From: Brachionus manjavacas
Lineage: Eukaryota; Rotifera; Eurotatoria; Ploima; Brachionidae
Length of the DNA: 64,000 nt
Assembly (NCBI GenBank): GCA_019054805.1
Contig: JAHQIY010000029.1
Span: forward strand, 310,001-374,000
Direction: 5' to 3'
Shown here: piece by piece, positions 11,891-21,472 of the stretch
Numbering within the stretch: position 1 is the stretch's first letter
How the letters are laid out: the number at the start of each line of letters is the position of its first letter
Made by a program: the position numbers and the translations under genes
Notes under the pieces: model-generated
What the model saw: the letters and a program-made list of their open reading frames with translations, nothing else
Told to the model about the DNA's origin: nothing
Database searches by the model: none

Positions 11891-13117
11891 CATAACCAAC
11901 ATCACTAATGTTGATATATCAGCATTTTTACAATTAACGAACGAACAAGTCACATTCAAAAGTCATCGATATCTATCGATGATATGATATGCACCGTTCG
12001 AAAAATACTCCGATCATTTTATGGGAATTTAGACAAAATATAGGATGGCTCAATTACTAAGTTTCTATAGATTATCAATTAATCAATTAGATTCATTATT
12101 CTTTTTTATGGCACAGTCTATTTTTTAAACTTTCCAATAATACTCGCATGACTAAACATTGCAGTAATAAATTAATTTTCTGAAATGTCAATGAAATACA
12201 TGATTTCGACTCAATATGAATTAAATAAGTATGATATTTTATCTACATAATGATTATTTAATCATATATAGTGTATATCTATGTTATCGATTGTCATCAG
12301 ATCATTCGAATACATAATCGAATACATATAATCTAGTAAAGACGAAAAAATATTCAATCCAAATCGAACAGATAGAAAAAACGCCTGTCATCATTTCTTA
12401 TTATTAAATGTCATATATTGTGTATCTTCAATATATGATATTCTTCATCGACGATGTGAAAATGAACTGGAGAAAAAACATTTTTTTAATATTCTAAAAT
12501 CCATAATTTTTATCAACACCTATTCAGGGATTTGAAATTTTAAAAGTAAATTTCAGAAAGCTATTCCTTCATTTTTAAAATAATATCAAGATTTCGTAGA
12601 TTAACTTCAAAAAGAATGGGTTAATACTTTGGATGGATAAAATGAAGTACAAACAGATATAAAATATTAACCTTAATTTTTTTCATATTTACTGTTAATT
12701 TTATTAGAACTTGAATTAAAATTATTTTTATCTTATATTCGAAAATAGAATATTTTTGTAAAATTTCTTTTGTATGCTTTTTTGTACTGGTTACACCTTT
12801 GGTAATGAGCAATACACTTGGCCTGCTAGACTACTTGAGAGATACACGCATTTTAATATTTGAAATTGTTTATATCATTCTATGAATTTTTTGTTAAAAA
12901 ATTTGTTTAGTTTGGACCGTTGCGGTCTAATTTATTTATTTCCTAAAAAATAATAATTTTTTATTTTAGTTTCAGAAAAATAAAGAAAATAGTGTTGGCG
13001 TCCGTCTTGGACCGATCTTATGTTTATTTAAGTAGAACAGTTTTAACTATTTTTTTTTGGATAAGGTTAAATCATTCCAATTTAAATAAATAAATAAAAT
13101 TCACGATTTAACCATGA
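11891..13117. other. AT-rich non-genic stretch
   Basis: I see nothing coding. ATCGAT-, ATGAT- and AATACAT-rich words cluster at 11950-12460 without a clear unit. The minus-strand ORF at 12621-12812 has no recognisable feature. Confidence 0.4.
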
Positions 13118-13125
13118 GATTAAAT

Positions 13126-13456
13126 GGCAAATTGAAGTTTCTGATAAAAATTTTTATGCTCATGCTCAAAATTTTTTCTTTAAAAAAATTTCAAAAGTGC
13201 TTGAAATGATAAAATTTAATGCAGAGACTTATTTCCATGTGTAGCATATAATGTAAAACCATATCTGAGTGTTGTGCATAATTCTGCATGCAGAAATTTT
13301 TTGCAGAAATGTGCTAAGCTAAGTTAAACATTGAATTTTAACTTTGAAAAATGTGTTTCTGCAAAAATATCTAAATTCTAAAATAACTTAAAAACCTTTT
13401 TTTATGAAAAATTTTGAGCATGATCATTTTAATTTGATCATAAACTTCAATTTGCC
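13126..13456. mobile_element. MITE with GGCAAATTGAAGTTT ends and 8-bp TSD
   Basis: This is a 331-bp element. The left end GGCAAATTGAAGTTT at 13126 is matched by the complement AAACTTCAATTTGCC ending at 13456. The arms remain similar for about 55 bp (ATGCTCATGCTCAAAATTTT). It is flanked by a perfect 8-bp direct repeat, GATTAAAT, at 13118-13125 and 13457-13464. TIRs starting GGC with an 8-bp duplication fit Merlin or hAT chemistry. There is no ORF inside. A second copy with a near-perfect TSD is at 62929-63415. Confidence 0.85.
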
Positions 13457-13689
13457 GATTAAATAGTCTTTTTTTGTGTGTTTTTTTTTAAAATTAATGT
13501 TTTTACAAAAAAAAATCTGTTTATAATAAATCATTTCAAAATCGTTATGAAACTAGAGCTAAAGCCTAATGATGCTAAATTACTTACAAATTTTCAAATT
13601 CTATTCAAATCAAAAAAATTGCAAATATGCAATGCAATAAAATTTCGCATTCAAATTTTTTGAGCATAAAAAATTGCAAATTGAGCAAA

Positions 13690-13738
13690 AATTTTACTTT
13701 AAAAAAAAGTTTGATTCTAACTTTTTGTGACATACTGT
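13690..13738. repeat. Inverted-repeat terminus (CAGTATGTCACA)
   Basis: AAAGTTTGATTCT...TTTTTGTGACATACTG at 13709-13737 is the reverse complement of the segment starting CAGTATGTCACAGACTGCAG at 25906. Both sit next to TA. They look like opposite ends of the same Tc1/mariner-style family at two unrelated loci. The rest of the element is not resolved here. Confidence 0.4.
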
Positions 13739-13928
13739 AATAAAGGTTTACTGTTTATAAACATAAAAATTTACGAACAAGGGTTTAAGTTAAAAGAAAT
13801 CGTACAGATTTGACTCTGGTTATATATAAAAGAGAAATAGTTTAAAAAAAAAATTCAACACATTTCAAGTGAGACAACTTCGTCTTTAAGTTCAGATGTA
13901 AACTTATCGACGAGTACAAACACACATT

Positions 13929-14800
13929 AAGTCAAAGAGTACCTAAGTGGGCTTAAGAATTGGCTGTCTGCTTGGCTTCTGAAAATGAATGCCTCGAAAT
14001 GTTGCTATACTATTTTTTCAGGAGGTGGTCGAGGTAGACTGAAAATGGATTTAAAATTTTCTGGAGACCAGATACCTTATAATCCTAATCCTCTCTTTTT
14101 AGGAGTGACTTTCGATGAGTACTTATGTTTTAATAAGCAATTTCAAAACTTGAGAGTAAGAGCCCTAAAAAGGCTCAACATAATAAAAATTTTTGCTCAC
14201 AGCTCTTGGCACCTAAAAAAAACTACCCTCACTAGTATCTACAGAGCCTTAATTGGTTCCATGTTTGATTACTCTTTCTTTACCGTAGCATGTATTTCTA
14301 AGACCAACTTAAAACTTGTTCAAATAGTTCAAAACAGAGCTATTAGGTGTATCTATAAGTTAAAATGGGACAGCCCAACTAGGAGTCTCTTTTTAGTTAG
14401 TAACATTTTGTTTATTAAAGAAAGATTCTTACAAATGGGTGCTAGATATATGCTAAAATGTTTCTCTTATAAAAACAGATTCATTAAGCTACTTGTTGAG
14501 GAATATAGTGGGTCGTGGTCTGAAAACACAGCTAAAGTATCGGTTACCTCTACTCCGGTAGGAGCCTTTTTCTCTATAATTCGAATTGCGTATGCGTGTA
14601 CTGTCCTAATTAGTTTATATTTGTTTCTTAGCTTTTTTAAGATCTGATATGAGAACAGGATTCTCTTATAAAGTTATTTAGAATCTATCAATTTTTTGTC
14701 TTCTTTCTTTTCTTCTGTCTTTCTTTTTTCTTTTTTAAAAAAGAAAAAATTTATTTTTAATGATGTAATTTAAAATATGTTTGTTTGTTTTTATTATTGT
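13929..14800 (+). pseudogene. LINE RT thumb and C-terminal domain, 5'-truncated
   Basis: An open frame runs from about 13929 (tac cta agt...) to the stop at 14645 (about 239 codons). Visible LINE landmarks, in order, are LKNWLSAWLLKMNASKC (the region after the YADD box), LFLGVTFDEYLCFNKQF, then ALKRLNIIKI, TLTSIYRALIGSMFDYSFF and VQNRAIRCIYKLKWDSPT. This is the RT thumb and connection region of jockey/CR1-like ORF2. The endonuclease and the palm with its catalytic Asp residues are missing, so it is a 5'-truncated insertion. The frame is intact over the retained part, so it may be fairly young. A T-rich 3' UTR-like stretch follows to about 14800. Confidence 0.8.
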
Positions 14801-15285
14801 TTTATTTTTTTACTGGGCAGAAGGAGCTTCACTTCGAATGTGCAGTTTGCGCTCTTTTCGAATGTTAGCTCGAAGCCTTTTTAAATTAATTTTTAAATAA
14901 AAATAACTATTAAAAAAAAAAAGAGACATTGAAATTTTTATCAAACTAAAACAATGATTTTTCAGTAACTGATTAGGGGTAGCAATTTTATAATACAAAT
15001 TTTTTTTAAATCTATTTAATTATTTAGGCCTGTGGATTATTCCATTAATCCAAGAGTAAGAGGCGGAGGCAAAGCAAATTTTTTAGCAAATAAAAAGAAA
15101 AAGTATTTAAACAAATCAAATCAATAATATCAACTTATATATATATTGAAACCTTATATATAGCTTAGAATTTATAATAATAATAATAATAATATATATT
15201 GAAAACATATTGTGATACGATACTCTAAATGGTGTTCGTGGCTATTACATGTAATGTGTTGTGTAGTATTACTGATAGATAAGTG
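14801..15285. other. AT-rich non-genic stretch
   Basis: There is no gene. It holds a short TATATATA/(TAA)n region at 15135-15200 and a GC-richer AAGAGGCGGAGGC patch at 15058 with no frame. Confidence 0.4.
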
Positions 15286-15522
15286 CAGTCAATCCTCGAT
15301 ATAACGAGCAAGTTGGGCGAAAATTTCGTTGCTCGTTATATCGAAATTCGTTATATCGAAATTGCATTGAAAAAGATGGGCAAAAAAATTTTTTTTTTCA
15401 AAATGTTTATTGGTAAAAAAATAAATAAAAAAGGAAAAAAAATACAAAATTATTGTTTTATTACAAAATCTTTAATAGATGTTTGTTTGGTATTTCATTT
15501 TTCAATCAAAACATTTTCAATA

Positions 15523-15729
15523 TTAAGACGAGAGAATTGTCGAAATGGTCGATGTGTTGACGCTATACTCTTTTGCGAGAATTGAAGTAGCGATTTTTTG
15601 TTCGCAATGTTTTTTTATTATTTCAACTTTTGTTTCAAGTGAAATACACTTTCTTTTTTTGATTAAGATTGGACATTTTTTATAAACAATTAGATAGGAA
15701 ATGTTTTCTGGTGATTTATAGTTATTCAT
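15523..15729 (-). pseudogene. pogo/Tigger transposase N-terminus (CENP-B/Psq HTH)
   Basis: The 68-residue frame contains KKRKCISLETKVEIIKKHCE followed by ATSILAKEYSVNTSTIST. This is the helix-turn-helix DNA-binding domain at the start of pogo/Tigger and CENP-B proteins (family pattern KR..LTL.EK..II...E.G....IA..FGV..STIS). It would bind the element's own inverted repeats. It starts with ATG at 15729 inside the TIR-bounded element and runs towards the left TIR. The frame stops after the first HTH, and only 240 bases remain before the TIR. The second HTH and the DDE catalytic domain are therefore deleted. Confidence 0.75.
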
Positions 15730-15804
15730 GAAGATAAGTTAATTGTTTTATTTTTATTTTTTTTATATAAAAAGTGTGAAAAAATTTCTTTTGTTCAAGC
15801 TCGT

Positions 15805-16163
15805 TATAGGTAAATATAAACCAACTTAAAGAAAATCTTAAGATTAATCTGATTTCTAATGATGGTATATCTGATTCAATTTGGTTATGTCTTTGCAATT
15901 TAAAATTAAAACATTACAGAACTCTCCTAAATGAGCTAATTCAAAATAAAAGAAATTCATGAATTTTGGTCCGAATTATCTTGCTTTCTAACTTTCATCC
16001 CTTTTTCTATTTTCGAACTAATGTTCCTTTTTTATTTTTAGATAATAATTTTTCATTTTTTAAAAAAACACAAAAACACAAAAAAAAAAAAAATTTTATC
16101 TTTATTTTCTTTTACTTCTCCTTAAAGGAGGTTAATTCAATTCAATAAATAATAAATAAATAG
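15805..16163 (+). mobile_element. Nested LINE 3' fragment inside the Tigger element
   Basis: The interior of the pogo-like element is interrupted here. About 48 codons are open from 15821 to a TGA at 15961 (NQLKENLKINLISNDGISDS, then IWLCLCNLKLKHYRTLLNEL), which resembles a LINE ORF2 C-terminus. A pyrimidine-rich 3' UTR follows, ending in an AATAAATAATAAATAAATAG tail at 16144-16162. CGTTATA Tigger sequence resumes after 16200. The LINE assignment rests on the tail and layout more than on motifs. Confidence 0.5.
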
Positions 16164-16346
16164 GAAGTTTTTATTCTTAAGAAAATGATTAAGCGGTATT
16201 TCATTATAAGCTCGTTATATCGGATTAATTTTTATATCATTTTCTATAGCTCGTAATCGGTTCTAGCCAAGTTGCTCGTTATAAAGGGTTTCTCGTTATA
16301 TAGGGTCTCGTTATACGGAGGATTGACTGTAGATTGATCGTGTCTT

Positions 16347-16627
16347 TTATGTCGAAAGAATATTAGCTTCATTGGACTTATCATTTATCACATTTACAGC
16401 CAACAAGCCGGCTTGATTTACTGTTGAGTTGTCAAAGCTGGTCTTGTCTGAGTCCTGAGCGACCATAATCTTTGGTTTAGCCACACTCTTCATTTTTTTA
16501 TCGATTTTATGAATTCTTTGTCCAGATTTTGAGTCAATTCTGGCGAAGGCTCATTTCTAGTTTGCAAAATTGACATGTCAACTGGCTCGGGAACAATTTT
16601 TTTATTCTCAAACAAAAATTTAGACAT
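16347..16627 (-). pseudogene. Unrecognised coding-like segment beside the Tigger element
   Basis: On the minus strand an ATG at 16627 opens MSKFLFENKKIVPEPVDMSI and continues for about 45 codons to a stop. The continuation lies in the next frame after a run of seven A, reading MKSVAKPKIMVAQDSDKTSF and on to a TAA at 16347. Base composition (about 38% GC) and amino-acid mix are clearly more gene-like than the surroundings. A one-base indel in the A run would make a single frame of about 93 codons. I do not recognise the protein. It may be a host exon, a gag-like fragment, or a real frame hit by a homopolymer sequencing error. Confidence 0.35.
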
Positions 16628-17220
16628 GCTTTTAATTAAACTAAAATTAATTAAAAAATACTTCTTGTAAAAACTTCAAATTGTGATTACATTTAAATAG
16701 ATCAAATTCGGATATTATTATCATTAATTTGTAGTTTTTAATCAATTTTTGATTTTTTTATCAATCTTTTAAGAAAAGTTTTTTTCATTTTCATCCGAAT
16801 TATGATCAATTTCCTTATTCAAACGTTTTCCATGAGATATTGAAATCTTTGTATTAAAAAGGCGAAATTCTTTATTTAAACTAGAGTCTTCTTTTTGCTT
16901 TGCATAGCTCATAATAGCTGGTGAAGAAACTGTTAGCAACTTTTTTGCAAAAAGAAAAAAAAGACTAAAACCTAACTTAAAAATAATTTATTTTATTAAA
17001 TTAATTCAATAAAAATAAAACAAATTTCATAAAAAACAAAAATCCCATTGATAAATCATAAATCAAATCCTATATGTTAAATAAAAATCAAAATTTATTT
17101 ATAAAAAAATTATTTTTTATTTCAAATTTTTAGCACTGTTAAATAACAGTTTTAAAAAAAAAAAAAAAAAGTTGAGATAAGATATTGTTTATACGTTTCG
17201 CTAAGATATGTGATAAATGA
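16628..17220. other. AT-rich non-genic stretch
   Basis: No gene is supported. An ACGTTTCGCTAAGATATG patch at 17193 echoes the GTTTCGCTAGGATATATT sequence at 694 on the same strand. Confidence 0.35.
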
Positions 17221-17382
17221 ACTAAAAAGAAGGAACATCTGTTAGTCAATGATATAAAATCGGAAGAGCCCGAATCTGAATCTAGTAACAGACAAAGTAA
17301 AAATCCATCCACTTCAAAAGCTGCCTTAGGGTCACTTTTTAATTTTAATTTAAAAATGCCACTAGTAAAACAAAAAAGATAA
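17221..17382 (+). pseudogene. Serine/glutamate-rich C-terminal-like ORF
   Basis: A 53-codon frame begins after a TGA at 17218 and ends in TAA at 17380-17382, with no start codon. It reads KEHLLVNDIKSEEPESESSN, then a Ser/Lys/Gln-rich stretch. The acidic serine-rich composition is not expected by chance from AT-rich DNA. It could be the last exon of a host gene or its relic. There is no identifiable domain. Confidence 0.25.
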
Positions 17383-17778
17383 AATAAATTTATTTTTTTT
17401 TGATTATTAAAATAAGTAGAAATTCAAATTGAACAACAACTCTTGCTTCTTCCAGTGATACTGCATAAACTAGGTGATTTTGTTAATTTAGACCACCGTC
17501 AATATTTATTTAATTTAATTTAAAAGATAATTTAGGAAAGGGGAATTTCCAGGGCAGCTCTGAATGGCATAACCTTCTTTTCAGCTCTCCTATAAAAATT
17601 GATCACTTGTAAGTTAAAAATTAGTTTAGATTTAAATATTTAAAAAAAAAATTTTTATTGTAATTATTGGTAATTATTTTAATAAATTATTTTAAACAAT
17701 TGATACAATTAAAATGTTAAAAAATATTAAAAATTGTGCAAGAGAAACCATAAGTTTATTGAGCAATAAAGCACTCTT

Positions 17779-18025
17779 TTAGTAAGAAATTTTGGATTTT
17801 TTGATTTTGGGATTTTGTTTTGTTTTCAAGTATTTTAGTTGTATGATCGCATCATGTGCAATCGCAGCAGGATCTTTGCCATAGCCTTGCTCAAACAGCT
17901 CGACCATTGTGTTTCCCGCATGGTTTTCTGGCGGATGCAGCGCGTTCAAATGTCTCATATGGGTTTAAAGTTATTCGACAGCCCCTGAACGGAAAGTATC
18001 ACATGCAGCAATTAATATTTTAAAA
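17779..18025 (-). pseudogene. BED-type zinc-finger-like fragment (hAT N-terminus?)
   Basis: An ATG at 17958 starts a 59-residue frame MRHLNALHPPENHAGNTMVE followed by LFEQGYGKDPAAIAHDAII and a lysine-rich tail. In the same frame upstream, interrupted by two TAA codons, is AACDTFRSGAVE. The combined pattern Cys, FRSGAVExLxTHMRHLNALH resembles the second half of a BED zinc finger (…G.T.NL..HL...H), the DNA-binding N-terminus of many hAT transposases. GC content is near 48%, twice the local background. One expected cysteine is missing. The hAT link is an inference. Confidence 0.4.
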
Positions 18026-18122
18026 TTGTGTCTTTTTTTTCTCCCAAAAATAGCATCTCCAATTCGTGACCGACCAATTGATTTAACCACAGATGATAAC
18101 TTGAGATGATAAGTTCTATTAG

Positions 18123-18254
18123 CTATCTTCAGAAAGCGAAAACGAAGATGACGAAGACAAAAAAGAGACAGATACAGTTGTGTTAAAGAAACAACAAAAT
18201 GAATAAAGTGAATCAGAATCGGAAACCGAATCGGAATCAGAACCTAAATATTAA
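18123..18254 (+). pseudogene. Acidic Ser/Glu-rich tail-like ORF
   Basis: The frame reads LSSESENEDDEDKKETDTVV, then KQQNE, a TAA, then SESESETESESEPKY and TAA at 18252-18254. Acidic low-complexity tails of this type end many nuclear and nucleolar proteins. The upstream piece IASPIRDRPIDLTTDDN at 18050-18103 may be a related exon. The single internal stop makes it a relic or a frame error. Identity is unknown. Confidence 0.25.
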
Positions 18255-18463
18255 ATTATTTTTATTTATTTTAATTGCCGATTATTTTTTTTCTATTTGA
18301 AAATTTCTTCACTAAAAATTTTGAAATAAAAAATTTAAAGTAAAAAAAAAAAAGCTAATTCTTATATTGAATCATTCAAATTTTGTTTAAGCCTGAGGGG
18401 TTTTTTAAACCCTCTTTTAAATATTTTAAACTTGAATAATATATCAAAGCTACCATAGTGGTA

Positions 18464-18712
18464 CTAAATTTGGTCTCGCTCCGCAGGCCTAACTAAAAGC
18501 TGAATTTGCAGATCAGCAACAGTTTCTTCCCAACGCGTTTTTTCTCCTGCTAAACCTGATATTAAACGAGTTGCTCTATCCAACATCATTTCCATGAATT
18601 CTATTTCTTTGGTTAGCTTTTCTTTTTGAATCATTTTTTTATCATATTGCTTTAGTAAAAAGGTTAAAAATGGAAAGTTTCTCATGCGAAGTTCTGTATA
18701 CCAAGGTTGCAA
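18464..18712 (-). pseudogene. Axonemal dynein heavy chain, stalk coiled-coil fragment
   Basis: The frame contains KEIEFMEMMLDRATRLISGL followed by AGEKTRWEETVADLQIQ. This is the distal stalk helix of dynein heavy chains just before AAA5 (family pattern L.RA..LI.GLAGEK.RW.E......). The match begins after a TTTACTAAAG acceptor-like site at about 18651 and ends before ..RPAERDQI and a TAG. The expected GDCLLAAAFLSY continuation is absent, so it is one exon or a fragment. It is on the same strand as, and 3' of, the dynein pieces at 56 and 61 kb. The first 20 residues do not match dynein and are probably intron. Confidence 0.6.
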
Positions 18713-19264
18713 GAAGTTCAGCCAATGTTTGGGGATGCATTTCTTACAAAGGCACTTATATATGCAACAATTATACAGGACGAATTATTAGGTACTGCTA
18801 TTCCTTCATTACCACTATGGTTTGTGGTTATATTTGAGGATGCACAATAAGGGAAATTTAAGCTAGATAAGGGAAATTGTTGACAGAAGAAAATATAAAT
18901 TCTTAGAATTTTATTTTTGTTTTAATTAAAAAAAAAAAATTCATTTGAAAAAAAAAACTTTTAATTTTAATTAATTAAATTAATTTTAATTTCTTAATCT
19001 CAAGGTTAATCAACAGGCTTGTGCCCTTATCGTAGTCGACTGATTAACACTTCATTAAAAAATTTTTTTTTGATTATGAAAAATCTCTTACTACTTGAAG
19101 ATGCACTGCGATTTTTCATTCTATTTCATGATTTTATTAATTTTTGTTTTTTTAATTAGCATCCAAATCAATTATCTAAAATTAAATTTAAAAAAATTAT
19201 TTATTTTTTTTTTCTCATTTTTCTTTGACTCCGGTAAAAACCTCGAGCTCTTGAATTTGAGCCG
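18713..19264. other. AT-rich non-genic stretch
   Basis: I see no gene or repeat that I can support. Confidence 0.35.
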
Positions 19265-19492
19265 CTGATCACTCCTCTAGCTTCTAAATTGATTGATTTG
19301 CAAAGATCTCAAATCTTGCAATTTTGACCAGAGTCCTCTGCTTTCAAGTGACATAACTTTGTCAATTCTTAAGCTTTTTTCGATCTGAAAAAGCCAAAAT
19401 GAAATTAAAAGTACTTTGCATAACTGCCTCGGTACTTTGGGTTCCGGAAAGAACCAGGTCACCAGCGCCTTTTGAAAAATGTCTCGACAATA
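19265..19492 (-). other. Coding-like GC-richer patch, unidentified
   Basis: The patch is about 43% GC. The minus strand holds two competing frames: SKGAGDLVLSGTQSTEAVMQ and a frame ending LESRGLWSKLQDLRSL. A sequence GTACTTTTAATTTCATTTTG ending in TTTTTCAG lies between them and could be a 30-base intron, but that is unusually short. No family is recognised. Confidence 0.2.
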
Positions 19493-19664
19493 ATCGTTAT
19501 TATGTTAATATACATATCGAGCCTATAAACTAGTAGATAATAGTAAATGATTATCGTGTTATCGAATCAATACTAAATCATTATAGTGATTATAGTAATC
19601 AATATATGATTACTCCGACGATCGTGTATAATAATTACGGAATTATAGTTGCGGTTATATCTGA
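19493..19664. repeat. Dense short-palindrome AT region
   Basis: ATAATCGTTATTAT-like, AATCATTATAGTGATTATAG and similar quasi-palindromic words overlap across about 150 bases. No longer unit or terminal repeat is resolved. Confidence 0.3.
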
Positions 19665-19853
19665 TTTTTTGGATTACACGAGTCAATTCGTGTAATTTGC
19701 GTTGAACATGTGAACATTCTTAATGTCCAATTTGGCAGTGTCTTCATCCCACGCCTGCCATGCTCAGCCCAGCCTCCCCAGCTCACGGCAAGTCCGCAGT
19801 ATGACATTGATGTCGACTTCTTCTCGCCCGCGAATGTCCGCAAGTACAAATAA
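19665..19853 (+). pseudogene. GC-rich unidentified C-terminal ORF
   Basis: A 62-codon open frame without a start codon runs from a TGA at 19662 to TAA at 19851-19853. It reads GLHESIRVICVEHVNILNVQ, then FGSVFIPRLPCSAQPPQ, then YDIDVDFFSPANVRKYK. GC is about 50-55%, against roughly 22% around it. Its residues (Pro, Asp, Val, Phe) are not those of random AT-rich translation. It looks like a last exon or gene fragment. No family is recognised. A foreign-origin fragment is possible. Confidence 0.35.
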
Positions 19854-19881
19854 ATGCGATAGTACAGTGCTGCTACGATAC

Positions 19882-20170
19882 CTTGAAATCACCATATTTT
19901 ACGTAAATTATGGTAAATTCACGATATTTTACCATTTTTACCGTAAAATATGGTAATCTAAAAAAGAGTATTTTTCGTATAATAACGGTAATTATCGTAA
20001 AATACCTATAATTATTGTGAAATTCATATAAAAAAAAAATTCCAAAATTTCTCGAAAAAAACCGATTTTCATAAAAAACAGTTTTTTTATGAATTTTTGA
20101 CAAAGGAAAAAAAAAAAAATTTGATTGAATTTTGTGACAAAAATTGACGTAAATTTCGGTAAATTTTTTT
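19882..20170. repeat. TTTACCGTAAA-type inverted-repeat cluster
   Basis: ACCATATTTTACGTAAA at about 19890 faces TTACCGTAAAATATGGT at about 19938, making a stem with one bulge. Further GGTAATTATCGTAAAATACC and GTAAATTTCGGTAAATTTTT words extend the motif. Probably a small MITE or a decayed fold-back; no TSD is seen. Confidence 0.4.
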
Positions 20171-20991
20171 AAAAAAAGGTAAAAAATGGTAAAAATTCAA
20201 CAAAAAAGAAAAAAATGGATTTTTTATTATTTTATTCAATTTTTTTTAAACAAATTATGAAAATTAATATTTAAACATTATTTACAAAATAAATTTTATT
20301 TTCTAGCTTTTTTTGCTTTTAAGCTGACGTTAACGTTATCCTTTAAAAAATAATATTTATTTTTTATTTTAAAAAATATTTTTAGATAAAATAAATTACC
20401 TAGTTTATATCTATATTTTCGGATTGCACTACTACTTAAAGTTAAGGCATTCTTCTAAACTGGCTGATTTTATAATTTTGATTATTTTTTTCTCATTATT
20501 TCGGTAATTTACGAATTTTTAGGCAATATCTAAATAAATAAAAATTCAAATTATATTAATGGCTATTTAAGAATAAAATTAATAAGCAATTTTTCTTCGA
20601 ATCTTTTAAAGAAATCCTGAAATTGTTTGCAAATAAAATTTGATGTCAACTAACTAAGTTTGTTTCGTTTAATTTCTATTTGAAAAACTGAATATTCTCA
20701 TGATCAGTTCAATTGAAAGGGAAAGTCAAAATCGAAACATTTAGTATTTAGTAAATTTAAAAGCAATATGAAAAATTTCGGCTCACCAATTAAGTTAAAC
20801 AAAAATCTTTTTTCACTTAAACAAAAAATAACCTAAATTAAATAAAATGTAAATATAGTTAAACAAATTCTTTTCTTTTTCAAACAATTTTAAATTGCAT
20901 CAAATAAAAACATATGATTTGCAAACAAAAAAAATTCCAAACAAACATTTTTAACACAAAATAAATTAAAATATTATTCAACTAAACAAAA
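20171..20991. other. AT-rich upstream region of the SWIM gene
   Basis: There is no gene. This is the likely promoter and 5' flank of the SWIM ORF, but I can point to no defined TATA box or initiator. Confidence 0.35.
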
Positions 20992-21472
20992 ATGAGTGAT
21001 ATCGAAAGCCAAGCTTCAAGTAATTCCGATGAATGGTTTGTTTTGAAGCAAGGAATTCACAAGTAAGTATTATCAGACAAACCATTCAACGTATTGCTTA
21101 TTTTGTGTTGCTTGTAAATTGTTCGAAAAAATGTTGACTGATTTAAGTAAATCCCAAGATTCTTTCGAACTTAAGCATAAAAGAGATAATATCCTAATAA
21201 TAGAAGCTGATAAGCTATCTTTAAATGATTTTCAATTTATAAGTTCAAGCTCTGCCAATCGAATTCTAAATGGTCAAGTTTCTTGTCAAGTTTATTTAGA
21301 ACCTAAATATTGTTCGTGTAAATACTTTTTAGAATTTGGTATTTGCAAACATTATATAGCCTTATGCAAATTAAGTAATAAAGAATTTGATGAAGCTGAT
21401 CGTGAGTTTGCCAAACTTAAGAAAAAAGGTAGACCACCAAAATCAAATAATGGTGCTTTAAATAAAGACTAA
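20992..21472 (+). CDS. SWIM zinc-finger protein, MULE-transposase-like
   Basis: ATG at 20992 opens MSDIESQASSNSDEWFVLKQ. After a one-base frame change near 21060 (a short intron is also conceivable) the frame continues KYYQTNHSTYCLFCVACKLF and runs unbroken to TAA at 21470-21472, about 160 residues. Near the C-terminus is EPKYCSCKYFLEFGICKHYI, a textbook SWIM finger (CxC...CxH), followed by ALCKLSNKEFDEAD and a basic AT-hook-like KKKGRPPKS. SWIM fingers bind DNA or proteins and usually sit near the C-terminus of Mutator-like (MULE) transposases. No DDE domain is present, so this is a stand-alone or domesticated remnant. It is the best-preserved ORF of the window. Confidence 0.7.

Larger units (their letters stand above)
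15286..16329. mobile_element. pogo/Tigger-like DNA transposon, internally deleted
   Basis: The terminal inverted repeats are CAGTCAATCCTCGATATAAC at 15286 and its near complement ...ACGGAGGATTGACTG ending at 16329, typical of pogo/Tigger elements (CAGTC..ACCTCGATATAACGA). Subterminal CGTTATATCG/CTCGTTATA motifs recur several times at both ends (15333-15360 and 16211-16313). The right flank is TA and the left is TG, consistent with a TA duplication carrying one mutation. Only the N-terminal part of the transposase remains (minus strand), and a LINE tail is inserted in the middle, so the copy is not autonomous. Confidence 0.85.

Noticed and set aside
11778-11987. 69-codon ORF
   Set aside because: Made by the TTGGYTAACC repeat; low complexity.
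19655-19849. 64-codon minus-strand ORF over the same GC-rich patch
   Set aside because: Antisense of the better plus-strand frame; no motif.
19723-19956. 77-codon plus-strand ORF with many Ser and Arg
   Set aside because: It is an alternative frame of the GC-rich patch. The frame ending in FFSPANVRKYK is more protein-like, and this ORF runs on into palindromic AT sequence.
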